A stretch of 64,000 bases of DNA from Candidatus Binatia bacterium. GTDB lineage: Bacteria; Eisenbacteria; RBG-16-71-46; SZUA-252. Position numbers and translations under genes: made by a program. The notes under the pieces were generated by a model that saw nothing but the letters and a program-made list of their open reading frames with translations, was not told where the DNA came from and made no database searches. This document shows, in pieces, positions 37,877 through 46,131 of this stretch. The stretch lies in the NCBI GenBank assembly GCA_035631035.1, contig DASQJL010000113.1:1-64000 (forward strand). Direction: 5' to 3'. The number at the start of each line of letters is the position of its first letter. The first letter of the stretch is position 1.

Positions 37877-38548
37877 CTACCCGCGCGGGAACTTCTTGAA
37901 GGCGTCCCGGACGAGATCGGCGGCGACCGTCTCGTAGCGAGGCGGCGCGTTGTCGGACTTCCGCTGGATCACGCCCGTCTCGTCGTAGTTCACGTTCGCG
38001 CTCGAGGCGTCCAGCTCGGCCGCGAAGCGCTGCTCGCGCGGTTTCTTGGTCCAGAGGAGGGCGCGCGTCTTCGGGTTGAAGAGCCCGAACTGGAGCGCGA
38101 CGGTGGCCGAAGACTGCCCCGCGCCGACGACGTTCACCCGGTGGTTCTCCCACTCGGAGATCTTGACCAGGAGCACGGCATCCACCATGAGCACGGAGTC
38201 GATCCCCGCGATGCCCGCCGAGTCGGCGGTCCCGAACTGCGAGAACTTGTCATCGAGCTTGTCGATGCGGGCGAGCTGGTCCGCGTCGCCCAGCAGGCGC
38301 TCCACGTCGGCGGGCCAGAGGAAGGTGGCGCGCTTGGCGTCGATCTTCTTCAGCTCCGCCTTCAGCACGTCTTCCATGATCTTCGTGGCCCCGATCTCGT
38401 CCGAGGTGTTCACGAAGGGGATCACGGCCACGCGGAGGGAGGATCCCGAAGGGGCCTCGTCCTTGGCGGCGGCGGCAAACGCGGCGGGGAGCGTCAGCAG
38501 GAGCAGGGCGACCGGCAGGGCCGGGTGGAACAGGCGGCGAATCTTCAT
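37877..38548 (-). CDS. Secreted protein of unknown function (TolB-N/CsgG-like start)
   Basis: A 223-residue exported protein with a signal peptide ending near AFAAA. The mature part begins SLRVAVIPFVNTSDEIGATKIMEDVLKAEL, a pattern shared by periplasmic proteins of the GNA1162/LpoB/CsgG kind that form an alpha/beta sandwich. It has a VAVI-P-F-NTS motif and a later FGLFNPKTRALLWTKK strand. I do not recognise a named family. The ATG at 38548 has an AAGGA site. It sits between tRNA-Arg and tadA. Confidence 0.7.
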   Translation of the reverse strand: MKIRRLFHPALPVALLLLTLPAAFAAAAKDEAPSGSSLRVAVIPFVNTSDEIGATKIMEDVLKAELKKIDAKRATFLWPADVERLLGDADQLARIDKLDDKFSQFGTADSAGIAGIDSVLMVDAVLLVKISEWENHRVNVVGAGQSSATVALQFGLFNPKTRALLWTKKPREQRFAAELDASSANVNYDETGVIQRKSDNAPPRYETVAADLVRDAFKKFPRG

Positions 38549-38590
38549 GGCTGCGTCCTTCGGCAAACGGTTGACCGGCAACTGCGTACG

Positions 38591-38667
38591 TGGCGGGCCC
38601 AGGAGGATTTGAACCCCCAACCTTCTGATCCGTAGTCAGACACTCTATCCAGTTGAGCTATGGGCCC
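38591..38667 (-). tRNA. tRNA-Arg (anticodon ACG)
   Basis: 77-base cloverleaf with acceptor GGGCCCA/TGGGCCC, discriminator G and encoded CCA. The loop CTACGGA gives ACG, the substrate for TadA A34-to-inosine editing, which then reads CGT, CGC and CGA. Confidence 0.96.
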
Positions 38668-38703
38668 GCGCTCGACCTGCCGTCTTTCTCGGCGTCCCGA
38701 AAA

Positions 38704-38795
38704 TGGCGGAGAGGAGAGGATTCGAACCTCCGGACCGGTTTTACCCAGTCAACCGCTTAGCAGGCGGCTGCCTTCAGCCACTCGGCCACCTCTCC
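38704..38795 (-). tRNA. tRNA-Ser (anticodon GCT)
   Basis: 92-base class II tRNA with a long variable arm. Acceptor GGAGAGG/CCTCTCC, discriminator G, CCA encoded. Loop CTGCTAA gives GCT, reading AGC and AGT. Confidence 0.95.
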
Positions 38796-38878
38796 CCCAA
38801 GCTGTCCTCGGTCCAGGAGCCGGATGATCGTAGCGGCGACGGGCGTTCCGGTCAAGGCGAGCCCGGTGCCCAAGGCGC

Positions 38879-39808
38879 TCAGGCGGGGCCGGATGCGGCC
38901 GGCGGCACCCCGGCGAGGTCGCGCGCGGGCTCGACGTGGATGGTGACCTCGATGATCTGGGGAAACCGGCGCTGCACGTCCTCCTTCACGTCGTGAGCCA
39001 GGGCATGGCTCTCCCGGACCGTCATCTCCGGGTGCACCTCGAGGTGCATGTCCGCCACGTAGTAGAGACCCATCTTCCGGAAGAGAAGCTTCTCGATCCG
39101 GTAAACGCCGGCGTGCGACTCGGCCACGTGGATCGTCTCCTCGGCCAGCCCCGAGGAGGGGCTCTGGTCCATCAGCTCCTCGACGGCGGGGCGCAGCATC
39201 CGCCACCCGTTCACGATGATGACCGCGCTCGCGAACAGGGCCGCCCAGGCGTCCGCCCTCTCCCAGCCTCTCCCGCCGATCAGGGCGATCGAGATTCCGA
39301 TCGCGGCGGCCAGGGAGGTGATGGCGTCGCTCCGGTGGTGCCAGGCGTCGGTCCGGACCGCGTGGCTTCCGGTCTCGCTCCCGACGCGGTGGACGAACCG
39401 GAACATCCCCTCTTTGATCGCCACGACCCCCAGGACGACCGCCAGCGTGAAGGGCTGTGGCGCGCGGTGCGGGGAGGCGATCTCACGGGCGGCCTGGAAG
39501 GCGATCCCCGTCCCGGCCGCCATCAGCATCACCGAGACCAGGGCGGCCGCGATCGGCTCCGCCTTGCCGTGGCCGTAGGGATGGTTGTGATCCGGAGGAC
39601 GGCTCGCGATCTGGAGCCCGCGCCAGACGACGATCGAGCCGACCACGTCGCCCAGCGACTCGATGGCGTCGGCGACCAGCGCGTAGGAGGTGCCGAGGAT
39701 CCCGGCCACCAGCTTTCCCGCCGCGAGCAGGACGTTCACGCCCATCCCGACCAGGCTGGAGCGCATCCCGCGCGCGTAGTCGCCGGTTTGTTGGAGCGGG
39801 GCTGTCAC
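38879..39808 (-). CDS. Cation diffusion facilitator (CDF) metal transporter
   Basis: A 309-residue CDF exporter with 6 membrane helices and a C-terminal cytoplasmic metallochaperone-like domain. Helix 2 has the DAIESLGD metal site, the loop reads HNHPYGHGKAEPIAA, and helix 5 has WHHRSDAITS. Members export Zn, Fe, Mn or Co; the metal cannot be named here. The GTG start overlaps the methyltransferase gene stop by 4 bases. Confidence 0.9.
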   Translation of the reverse strand: MTAPLQQTGDYARGMRSSLVGMGVNVLLAAGKLVAGILGTSYALVADAIESLGDVVGSIVVWRGLQIASRPPDHNHPYGHGKAEPIAAALVSVMLMAAGTGIAFQAAREIASPHRAPQPFTLAVVLGVVAIKEGMFRFVHRVGSETGSHAVRTDAWHHRSDAITSLAAAIGISIALIGGRGWERADAWAALFASAVIIVNGWRMLRPAVEELMDQSPSSGLAEETIHVAESHAGVYRIEKLLFRKMGLYYVADMHLEVHPEMTVRESHALAHDVKEDVQRRFPQIIEVTIHVEPARDLAGVPPAASGPA

Positions 39809-40281
39809 AGCCAGCGCCGTACGGACTGGCGGTACCGACGGTACGAATCGCCGAACTTCCCTTCCAGGTAGCGCTCCTCGCGCGGGATGGCATAGCGGTC
39901 CACCGCGAGGATCGCGACCGGGAGTCCCGCGAAGGGCCAGGCATAGCCCACCGCCAGCGCGAGCCCGACGTAGTCGATGGCGAGGGACAGGTACATCGGA
40001 TTCCGGGTGAAGCGATACGGCCCCCCGGTCACGATCGCCTGGGTCGGCCGGATCGGAATGGCGGACGTTCCGGCGCGCGCGAAGAGGAATTCCGAGGCCA
40101 GGGCGAGGAGGATGCCCGCCGCGATCAGGACGAGGCCGGCAATGCGCGCGGCCGGCGCGACGGAGGCCGGAAAGGAATCGCCCCCGACCGTCCGATGGAG
40201 GAGCATCCCGGCCGCGAAGGGAATCGCATAGAGGAAGGGCGGCGGCACGAAGATCCCCGCGTGGTCCCGCTTCGGATTCAT
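39805..40281 (-). CDS. Isoprenylcysteine carboxyl methyltransferase-like membrane protein
   Basis: A 158-residue membrane protein with 4-5 helices. The C-terminal half has GGPYRFTRNPMYLSLAIDYVGLAL and REERYLEGKFGDSYRRYRQSVRRWL, the SAM-binding signature of the ICMT/PEMT family (phospholipid or small-molecule methyltransferases in bacteria). The substrate is unknown. It overlaps the CDF gene. Confidence 0.85.
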   Translation of the reverse strand: MNPKRDHAGIFVPPPFLYAIPFAAGMLLHRTVGGDSFPASVAPAARIAGLVLIAAGILLALASEFLFARAGTSAIPIRPTQAIVTGGPYRFTRNPMYLSLAIDYVGLALAVGYAWPFAGLPVAILAVDRYAIPREERYLEGKFGDSYRRYRQSVRRWL

Positions 40282-40294
40282 CGCCTGCCGCGCC

Positions 40295-41446
40295 TCACGA
40301 CGGGGGCGCTTTCCCGCCCGCGCGGTGGGTCGCCACGAGACGGTTGAATTCCGGCGAGGCGATGAGCGCGTTCGCGACGCGATCGGCCATCAGCGCGGAG
40401 CCCGCGTCCCGAAAATGGACGGAGTCGGCGAAATGCTCGCCGTCCCCCGGAATCGCATCCTCCCCGCCGATCAGGATCGCGCCGGTCTCGCGCGCGGCCG
40501 CGGCAATGGCGCGGTTGTAGGCGTCCCATCCGTCCAGCAATCCCGGCACCGACATGTAGGGAGCGTAGTACAGGCTGGATTCGCACGCCTGGCGCTGCAC
40601 TTCCGGCGGCTGGTCGCGCCGCACCCGGTGGGAGAAGGTCGCGATGGCGCAGACCGGCGCCGTCTGGCGCGCCGTCCGGATCAGCTCGACCAGCCGCGTC
40701 TCGAATCCCCGCGCGAGCGAGTCCGCGTCGTAGACCAGGCGCGGCCGGGACGCGTCGCCGGAGGAGCGGCTGCGATAGCGCAGCGTCTTCTCCACCAGGG
40801 CATACGCCGAGGAGACGCGGGCGAGCGGGCTCGGCTTGTCGGCGTCGCCGTGGAACAGGCCGCGCGCCCGCGCCAGCTCGCGCGTATCGGTGCTCAGGTC
40901 GTTCGTCGCTTCGTAATAGAGGACGAAATCGGGCTGGAGCGGAGCGATCCGCAAGCGAAGGCTCTTGAGCGAGGACTCGGTGCCGTATCCCGGCTGCCCT
41001 CCGTTCACGAAGTCGAAGGCGACGTCGGGGTAGCGCGCAGCGATCTTCCGCACCACCAGCGCGGGCCAGGTCGCGTCGTTGCTCGACACCTCGGCGCAGA
41101 AGGTGGTGGACCCGCCCAGGAAGGCCAGCCGGACCCGGTTGGACGGCTTCGGCATGGCGAGCTCGGGATTCCGGAACCCACGCGAGTCGGTCCGGACGTG
41201 CCCGTTGTCCATGTTCGGCTTGGCGATGCGGAGACCGGTGGCCGGATCGGTGACCAGCTCCACCGCCTCGGCCTTGCTCGTCCCGTAGCGCAGCCATTGG
41301 CGCACGCGGACCGCGCCTTCCAGAAGGAGCAGGGCGAACAGGACGGAGAGGCCGAGAGCGATGAGACGTACGGCGAGACCGGGGCGGCGGCGGTAGGCTG
41401 GGGCTGGCTCTTGTGACGAGGCCGGGGGGGTCGGTTGAGACGCCAT
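40295..41446 (-). CDS. SGNH/GDSL-type hydrolase with N-terminal membrane anchor
   Basis: A 383-residue protein: a short cytoplasmic tail, one membrane helix (about residues 25-45), then a periplasmic SGNH hydrolase domain. The nucleophile Ser is in FLGGSTTFC, the block II/III region in NGGQPGYGTESSL and YYEATND, and the Asp-His pair is in HFADSVHFRDAG. Such enzymes act as esterases, acetyl-transfer or deacetylation partners on glycans. Start at 41446 is chosen; an ATG at 41464 is possible. It is divergent from the carbamoyltransferase gene and only 30 bases away. Confidence 0.85.
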   Translation of the reverse strand: MASQPTPPASSQEPAPAYRRRPGLAVRLIALGLSVLFALLLLEGAVRVRQWLRYGTSKAEAVELVTDPATGLRIAKPNMDNGHVRTDSRGFRNPELAMPKPSNRVRLAFLGGSTTFCAEVSSNDATWPALVVRKIAARYPDVAFDFVNGGQPGYGTESSLKSLRLRIAPLQPDFVLYYEATNDLSTDTRELARARGLFHGDADKPSPLARVSSAYALVEKTLRYRSRSSGDASRPRLVYDADSLARGFETRLVELIRTARQTAPVCAIATFSHRVRRDQPPEVQRQACESSLYYAPYMSVPGLLDGWDAYNRAIAAAARETGAILIGGEDAIPGDGEHFADSVHFRDAGSALMADRVANALIASPEFNRLVATHRAGGKAPPS

Positions 41447-41464
41447 CGCGCGGCATGGTATCAT
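41435..41464 (+). promoter_or_regulatory. Promoter of the carbamoyltransferase cassette
   Basis: TTGAGA (41435-41440), an 18-base spacer and an extended -10 TGG-TATCAT (41456-41464) give a good sigma-70-type promoter. The -10 ends 12 bases before the ATG, so the leader would be only 5-6 bases and no Shine-Dalgarno site is present. It overlaps the start codon of the divergent SGNH gene. Confidence 0.6.
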
Positions 41465-41476
41465 TTCCGCCTTCTC

Positions 41477-43309
41477 ATGACCCGAATTCTAGGCATCTCG
41501 GCCTTCTATCACGACTCCGCCGCCGCCCTCATCGTGGACGGCGAGATCGTGGCGGCCGCCCAGGAAGAGCGCTTCACGCGCAAGAAGCACGACCCGGAGT
41601 TCCCGGTTCGCGCGGTCGAGTACTGCCTGCGCGAGGCGGGGATCACGGCCGGCCAGCTCGACTACGTCGGCTTCTACGACAAGCCGATCCTCAAGTTCGA
41701 CCGCCTGCTGGAAACCTACCTCGCCTACGCCCCCTCCGGCTTCCGGTCCTTCCTCCAGGCGATGCCGGTCTGGCTGCGGAAGAAGCTCTACCTGAAGCGC
41801 GAGCTGAACCGCGGGCTGGGCGGCGGATACCGGAAGCGCTACGTCTTCACCGAGCACCACGAGTCGCACGCCGCGAGCGCCTTCTTCCCCTCCCCGTACG
41901 AAGAGGCGGCCATCCTCACCCTGGACGGCGTGGGCGAGTGGGCCACCGCGAGCTACGGCTACGGCCGCGGAAACAAGATCCATCTCACGCACGAGCTGCG
42001 CTTCCCGCACTCGCTCGGGCTTCTCTACTCCGCGTTCACCTACTTCTGCGGCTTCCGCGTCAATTCCGGCGAGTACAAGCTGATGGGGCTGGCCCCCTAC
42101 GGCGAGCCGAAGTACGCCGACTTCATCCGGACGAAGATGATCGACCTCAAGGAGGACGGCTCCTTCCGGATGGACCTGTCGTACTTCAACTACTGCCAGG
42201 GCCTGACCATGACGTCGAAGAAGTTCGACCAGGCCTTCGGCGGTCCGCCGCGGAAGCCCGAGAGTCCGCTCACGCAGCGCGAGATGGACCTGGCCGCCTC
42301 GATCCAGCGCGTCACCGAGGAGATCATGATGCGCTGCGCGCGCCATCTCCATCGCGAGACGGGGATGAAGAACCTCTGTCTCGCGGGCGGCGTCGCGCTG
42401 AACTGCGTCGGGAACGGGAAGATCCTCCGCGACGGCCCCTTCGAGAACATCTGGATCCAGCCTGCCGCCGGCGACGCGGGCGGTGCCCTGGGCGTCGCAC
42501 TCTTCATCGAGCACCAGCTCCTGGACCGCCCGCGCCGCGTGGAGCGGCTGGACCGCCAGCGCGGATCGCTGCTGGGTCCGAGGTTCGACTCCCAGGAGGT
42601 GCGCGCGTTCCTCGATCGGGTGGGGGCCAAGTACCGCCGCATCGAGAACGACGACGAGCTGTGCGGCTACGTCGCGGGCCAGATCGCCTCGGAGAAGGTG
42701 GTCGGATGGTGCCAGGGGCGGATGGAGTTCGGCCCCCGCGCGCTCGGCAGCCGGAGCATCCTGGGCGACGCCCGCAGCGAGCAGATGCAGAAAGTCATGA
42801 ACGTGAAGATCAAGTTCCGCGAGTCGTTCCGCCCGTTCGCGCCCTCGGTGCTGCAGGAGCGCGTGGCGGAGTTCTTCGAGGTGCGTCCCGAGGAGCCGAG
42901 CCCCTACATGCTGCTCACCTCCCCGGTGCGGGAGACGATCCGCCTCAAGACCAACGGCGACGGGCTGACCGGGATCGACAAGCTCAAGGTGAAGCGCTCG
43001 AGCGTCCCCGCGATCACCCACGTCGACTACTCGGCGCGCATGCAGACCGTGGACAAGGACCGCCACGGCCGATACTACAAGCTGCTCAAGAGCTTCGAGG
43101 CCGAGACCGGCTGCCCCGTCATCATCAACACGTCCTTCAACGTGCGCGGCGAGCCGATCGTCTGCCGCCCGGAAGAGGCGTATCGCTGCTTCCTCGCGAC
43201 CAACATGGACGTGCTGGTCCTGGAGGATTGCGTGCTCCACAAGGAGGACCAGCCCGAGAGCGCCAAGCCGAAGGTCGAGGAATACCTGGCGCAGTTCAAG
43301 CTGGACTGA
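41477..43309 (+). CDS. O-carbamoyltransferase (NodU/CmcH/TobZ/SxtI family)
   Basis: A 610-residue two-domain enzyme that transfers a carbamoyl group from carbamoyl phosphate to a hydroxyl, as in nodulation factors, tobramycin, cephamycin and saxitoxin. The N-terminal Kae1-like domain shows ILGISAFYHDSAAALI, the metal-binding HHESHA (127-132) and LDGVGEW (Asp150). The C-terminal YrdC-like domain has FGPRALGSRSILGDAR and NTSFNVRGEPIV. It starts at 41477 with no ribosome site but a close promoter. Two small membrane-protein genes follow at 2 and 11 bases. The acceptor substrate is unknown; the neighbours suggest a surface or secreted glycan. Confidence 0.92.
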   Translation: MTRILGISAFYHDSAAALIVDGEIVAAAQEERFTRKKHDPEFPVRAVEYCLREAGITAGQLDYVGFYDKPILKFDRLLETYLAYAPSGFRSFLQAMPVWLRKKLYLKRELNRGLGGGYRKRYVFTEHHESHAASAFFPSPYEEAAILTLDGVGEWATASYGYGRGNKIHLTHELRFPHSLGLLYSAFTYFCGFRVNSGEYKLMGLAPYGEPKYADFIRTKMIDLKEDGSFRMDLSYFNYCQGLTMTSKKFDQAFGGPPRKPESPLTQREMDLAASIQRVTEEIMMRCARHLHRETGMKNLCLAGGVALNCVGNGKILRDGPFENIWIQPAAGDAGGALGVALFIEHQLLDRPRRVERLDRQRGSLLGPRFDSQEVRAFLDRVGAKYRRIENDDELCGYVAGQIASEKVVGWCQGRMEFGPRALGSRSILGDARSEQMQKVMNVKIKFRESFRPFAPSVLQERVAEFFEVRPEEPSPYMLLTSPVRETIRLKTNGDGLTGIDKLKVKRSSVPAITHVDYSARMQTVDKDRHGRYYKLLKSFEAETGCPVIINTSFNVRGEPIVCRPEEAYRCFLATNMDVLVLEDCVLHKEDQPESAKPKVEEYLAQFKLD

Positions 43310-43311
43310 CC

Positions 43312-43728
43312 ATGAGCATGATCGAGATCAACCGGAACCCCAGCCCCAAGGACCTCCGGGTCTTCGGACTGCTGCTGATCGTCTTCACGGCGCTGCTCGG
43401 CGCGATGTTCCTCTGGCGCACCCATTCGATGCCGGTGGCGCGGAACGTGTGGTACGCCGGCGGCGCGCTCAGCGCCCTCTACTTCGTGCTGCCGCCGCTC
43501 CGGAAGCCGATCTTCCTGGGCTGGACCTACGCGACGTTCCCGATCGGCTTCGTGATCTCGCACGTCATTCTCGGCTTCGTCTACTTCGTGGTGTTCACCC
43601 TGGTGGGTCTGGTGATGCGGCTGGTCGGGTACGATCCGATGCAGCGGAAGCTGGATCCCTCGGCCAAGTCCTACTGGGTCGCGCACGATCCCGGCACCAG
43701 CGTCGAGCGCTACTTCCGCCAATCCTGA
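43312..43728 (+). CDS. SxtJ-like small membrane protein
   Basis: A 138-residue membrane protein with three or four hydrophobic segments (about residues 17-35, 45-60, 65-105) and a polar end containing YDPMQRKLDPSAKSYW. This matches the SxtJ type, a small protein encoded beside carbamoyltransferases, named from the saxitoxin clusters. Its function is unknown. The ATG lies 2 bases after the carbamoyltransferase stop. Confidence 0.8.
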   Translation: MSMIEINRNPSPKDLRVFGLLLIVFTALLGAMFLWRTHSMPVARNVWYAGGALSALYFVLPPLRKPIFLGWTYATFPIGFVISHVILGFVYFVVFTLVGLVMRLVGYDPMQRKLDPSAKSYWVAHDPGTSVERYFRQS

Positions 43729-43739
43729 GACCGGAGACC

Positions 43740-43949
43740 ATGAGCGAACCAACGAACGGAGAAGGCGGGCGCGAGTTCGACCGCATGGCGTCGGCGAAGT
43801 CCGGAAACCTCTTCGGCGAGGTCTGGGCCTTCCTGGGCCACAACAAGAAGTGGTGGCTCCTGCCGCTGATCGTCGTCCTGGTGCTGGTGGGCGCCCTGAT
43901 CGTGCTGAGCACGACCGCCGTGGCGCCGTTCATCTACACGCTGTTCTAG
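43740..43949 (+). CDS. DUF5989 (SxtK-like) small membrane protein
   Basis: A 69-residue protein with a polar N-terminus, the FGEVWAFLGHNKKWWLLPLI motif and one membrane helix (about residues 38-60). It fits DUF5989, the third member of carbamoyltransferase/SxtJ gene sets. A GGAGA site precedes the ATG. Function is unknown. Confidence 0.82.
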   Translation: MSEPTNGEGGREFDRMASAKSGNLFGEVWAFLGHNKKWWLLPLIVVLVLVGALIVLSTTAVAPFIYTLF

Positions 43950-43951
43950 AA

Positions 43952-43986
43952 CCGCGCCCCCCCCCGCTTCGTACGGGGCGTCGCGG
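43952..43986. terminator. GC-rich hairpin between convergent genes
   Basis: CCGCG-CCCC on one side pairs with GGGGCG-CGCGG on the other around a C-rich loop, between the DUF5989 and DinB stops. No T tract follows on either strand, so terminator activity is only suggested by position. Confidence 0.35.
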
Positions 43987-43990
43987 CCGA

Positions 43991-44482
43991 CTAGGGGGCT
44001 CCCTCCCGCCCGCGGATCACGGCCAGCGCCTGGCGCACCGCGCCCAGGTGATAGGCCGTGTGGGCCAGGACCGCCATCGACTCCCCCACCGTGTCGTCCC
44101 GCTCCCACGTCTCGGGCGCCTCCAGAAGCTTCCGCAAGCCCGCCAGCTCTCCGCGCAGCTCTTCCGTGATCGCGCGCCACTCCTCGGCCGAGACCGGCCG
44201 ATCCTGCTCCCAGATCTCCCGCCAGTTCAGCTTGCCCAGCGTCTCCCCGCGCAGCGCCTGCTGCAGCACCCGCAGGTAGTAGGACACGTGCTTCACGTGG
44301 GCGGCGACGCTGCCCGAACCGGCCGTCGCGCGCTCCGACGCCTCCGCCGGCGAGACGCCCGCGAGCGTCTCGAAGAACGAAGTCCCCTTGTCGAGGTAAA
44401 TCCCATGCACCTGGTCGAAGGTCTCCTCGAGGAAGGTGTGGATCTCTTTCTGGAACCGGTCGGTGGTGGTCTGCGGGTTCAT
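43991..44482 (-). CDS. DinB-family four-helix protein
   Basis: A 163-residue DinB/YfiT-like protein, a fold that often binds a metal with three histidines and can carry thiol-dependent enzyme activity. His residues sit in FEETFDQVH, VAAHVKHVSYYL and HTAYHLGAVRQAL. The ATG at 44482 has a GAGGAG site 8 bases before; an ATG at 44497 lies inside that site. Function is unknown. Confidence 0.75.
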   Translation of the reverse strand: MNPQTTTDRFQKEIHTFLEETFDQVHGIYLDKGTSFFETLAGVSPAEASERATAGSGSVAAHVKHVSYYLRVLQQALRGETLGKLNWREIWEQDRPVSAEEWRAITEELRGELAGLRKLLEAPETWERDDTVGESMAVLAHTAYHLGAVRQALAVIRGREGAP

Positions 44483-44534
44483 CGTGGATCTCCTCATTTC
44501 GGGCGAACGGGGACACGAGGTCGAGCGTAACCCT

Positions 44535-46130
44535 TCACGACCGCCGCATCAGCACCCGAAACCCGCCCCGATCGAAGCGCGGCAGGTACGCCCCGGAAGC
44601 GATGACGCGTGCGGTGAGCGCGTTCACCTGCGCGGTCGAGAACGGCCACGCCGTCGTGTCGGTTCGCAGGAGCACGTACTCCGCCGTGAGCGAATCGCCC
44701 GGCATCAGCACGGCCTTGGGCTGCCCGTACGGCAGGACGGGATACAGCGTGGGCATCGCCTGCACCGAAGCGCGCGGCGGAATGCGTCGGATCTCGCTCA
44801 GGACGGCACCCCGCTCCGGAGGAATGGGCAGGATGGTGAAATGGGCGACATTGAGGACGAGCGCGATCGCCGCGAGAACCGGAGCGAGGACGGCGCCCCC
44901 CGCCTCGCTCCCCGGCCTCGGCGAGCTCCGGGCTCCGTGGAGCGCCCCGACCCCGCGCGCCGCGGCCAGTCCCGCGAACGCGAGAAGCGGCAGTCCGTAG
45001 TAGAGGCCGAGGGTGGCCTGCGGGCGCGAGCTGGAGGTCGCGCCCAGGACCCATGGGATGACCACGAGCAGCCATCCCCACCGCGTGAAGAAGGGGGTGA
45101 AGGCCAGGCGGTAGAAGAAGAGAAGATACGTGGGCGCGGCGAGGGCCAGGAGGACCGCCGCGGGACGGCTCGCCATGCCACCCAGGACTCCGGAGACCCC
45201 CTGGCCCCAATGCTCCCAGCGGGACAGGAATCGATATTCCGGCGAGGCTCCGCCGAGCTTCGGGCTGATGAGGAACACCACGGCGAGGACCCACGCCGCA
45301 CCGGCCGCCGCGGTCAGCGCGCCGCGCAGGCGCCGCTTCTCCGCCACGAACAGGAACGCTCCCATCCCGACCAGGTAGAGCCCGACGTCCTCCTTGACCG
45401 CCAGAGCCGCGACGACCAGCGCCGCGTAGAGCCAGCCCGGCCCGCGACGATGCGCCGCGTAGAGCGCGAAAACCAGGAACGGCAGGAAGGACTCGACGTG
45501 GAAGCCGTAGTCGAGCGCCGCCGTCGTGATCGGGCTAGCCAGGTAGACGACGCACGCGAGATTCCGCGTCGCCCGCGGAAGGTCCAACGCGTCGAGCAGC
45601 GAGCGCAGCGGGAGCACGGCGGCCGCGAGGAGGAGCGCGTTCAGCGCCACCAGGAGCCACGGGCTTGGGATGAGCGCGTGCAGCGGGACCAGCGCGGCCA
45701 GGATCGGCGAGAAGTGCTCGGTCAGGTAGCTCCGGCCCAGGACGGGGCTGTAGAGGAAGCGGCCGTGGTGCGACCACCAGAGGCTCTCGTCGAACATCGA
45801 GAAGTCGTGGGAAAAGGTGTGAAAGGAGAGGTGCAGGCGAAACGAGACCAGGAGGTAGAGCGCGAGCGCGAGGACCGTCATGCCGCTGAAGAAGGCGCCC
45901 GATTCCAAGATCGAGCCCGCGCGCCCGATCGCGCGGCGCCACGCGTCGCGGGGCCGGTCGTGAGCCGTGACGAACAGGGCCAGCGCGACCCAGAGCGCCC
46001 AGGTCGGCTCGCGAAAGCGGGTGAGCGGCACGCCCAGCGACGCGGGGATGCCCAGCGTGATCGCGACGAGGAGGAGAAGAGCGGCCGCCGCGAGCGCCAG
46101 CGCGAGAACGCGGACCGCGCGCAGCGCCAC
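44535..46130 (-). CDS. DUF2079 multi-pass membrane protein
   Basis: A 531-residue protein with about 11-12 membrane helices. DUF2079 signs are FSHDFSMFDESLWW, YLTEHFSPILAALVPL, PITTAALDYGFHVESFLPF and AVKEDVGLYL. The layout resembles GT-C glycosyltransferases, which use lipid-linked sugars, but this is inference. A lipoprotein gene lies one base upstream, so the two are probably in one operon. Confidence 0.85.
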   Translation of the reverse strand: MALRAVRVLALALAAAALLLLVAITLGIPASLGVPLTRFREPTWALWVALALFVTAHDRPRDAWRRAIGRAGSILESGAFFSGMTVLALALYLLVSFRLHLSFHTFSHDFSMFDESLWWSHHGRFLYSPVLGRSYLTEHFSPILAALVPLHALIPSPWLLVALNALLLAAAVLPLRSLLDALDLPRATRNLACVVYLASPITTAALDYGFHVESFLPFLVFALYAAHRRGPGWLYAALVVAALAVKEDVGLYLVGMGAFLFVAEKRRLRGALTAAAGAAWVLAVVFLISPKLGGASPEYRFLSRWEHWGQGVSGVLGGMASRPAAVLLALAAPTYLLFFYRLAFTPFFTRWGWLLVVIPWVLGATSSSRPQATLGLYYGLPLLAFAGLAAARGVGALHGARSSPRPGSEAGGAVLAPVLAAIALVLNVAHFTILPIPPERGAVLSEIRRIPPRASVQAMPTLYPVLPYGQPKAVLMPGDSLTAEYVLLRTDTTAWPFSTAQVNALTARVIASGAYLPRFDRGGFRVLMRRS

Positions 46131-46131
46131 G

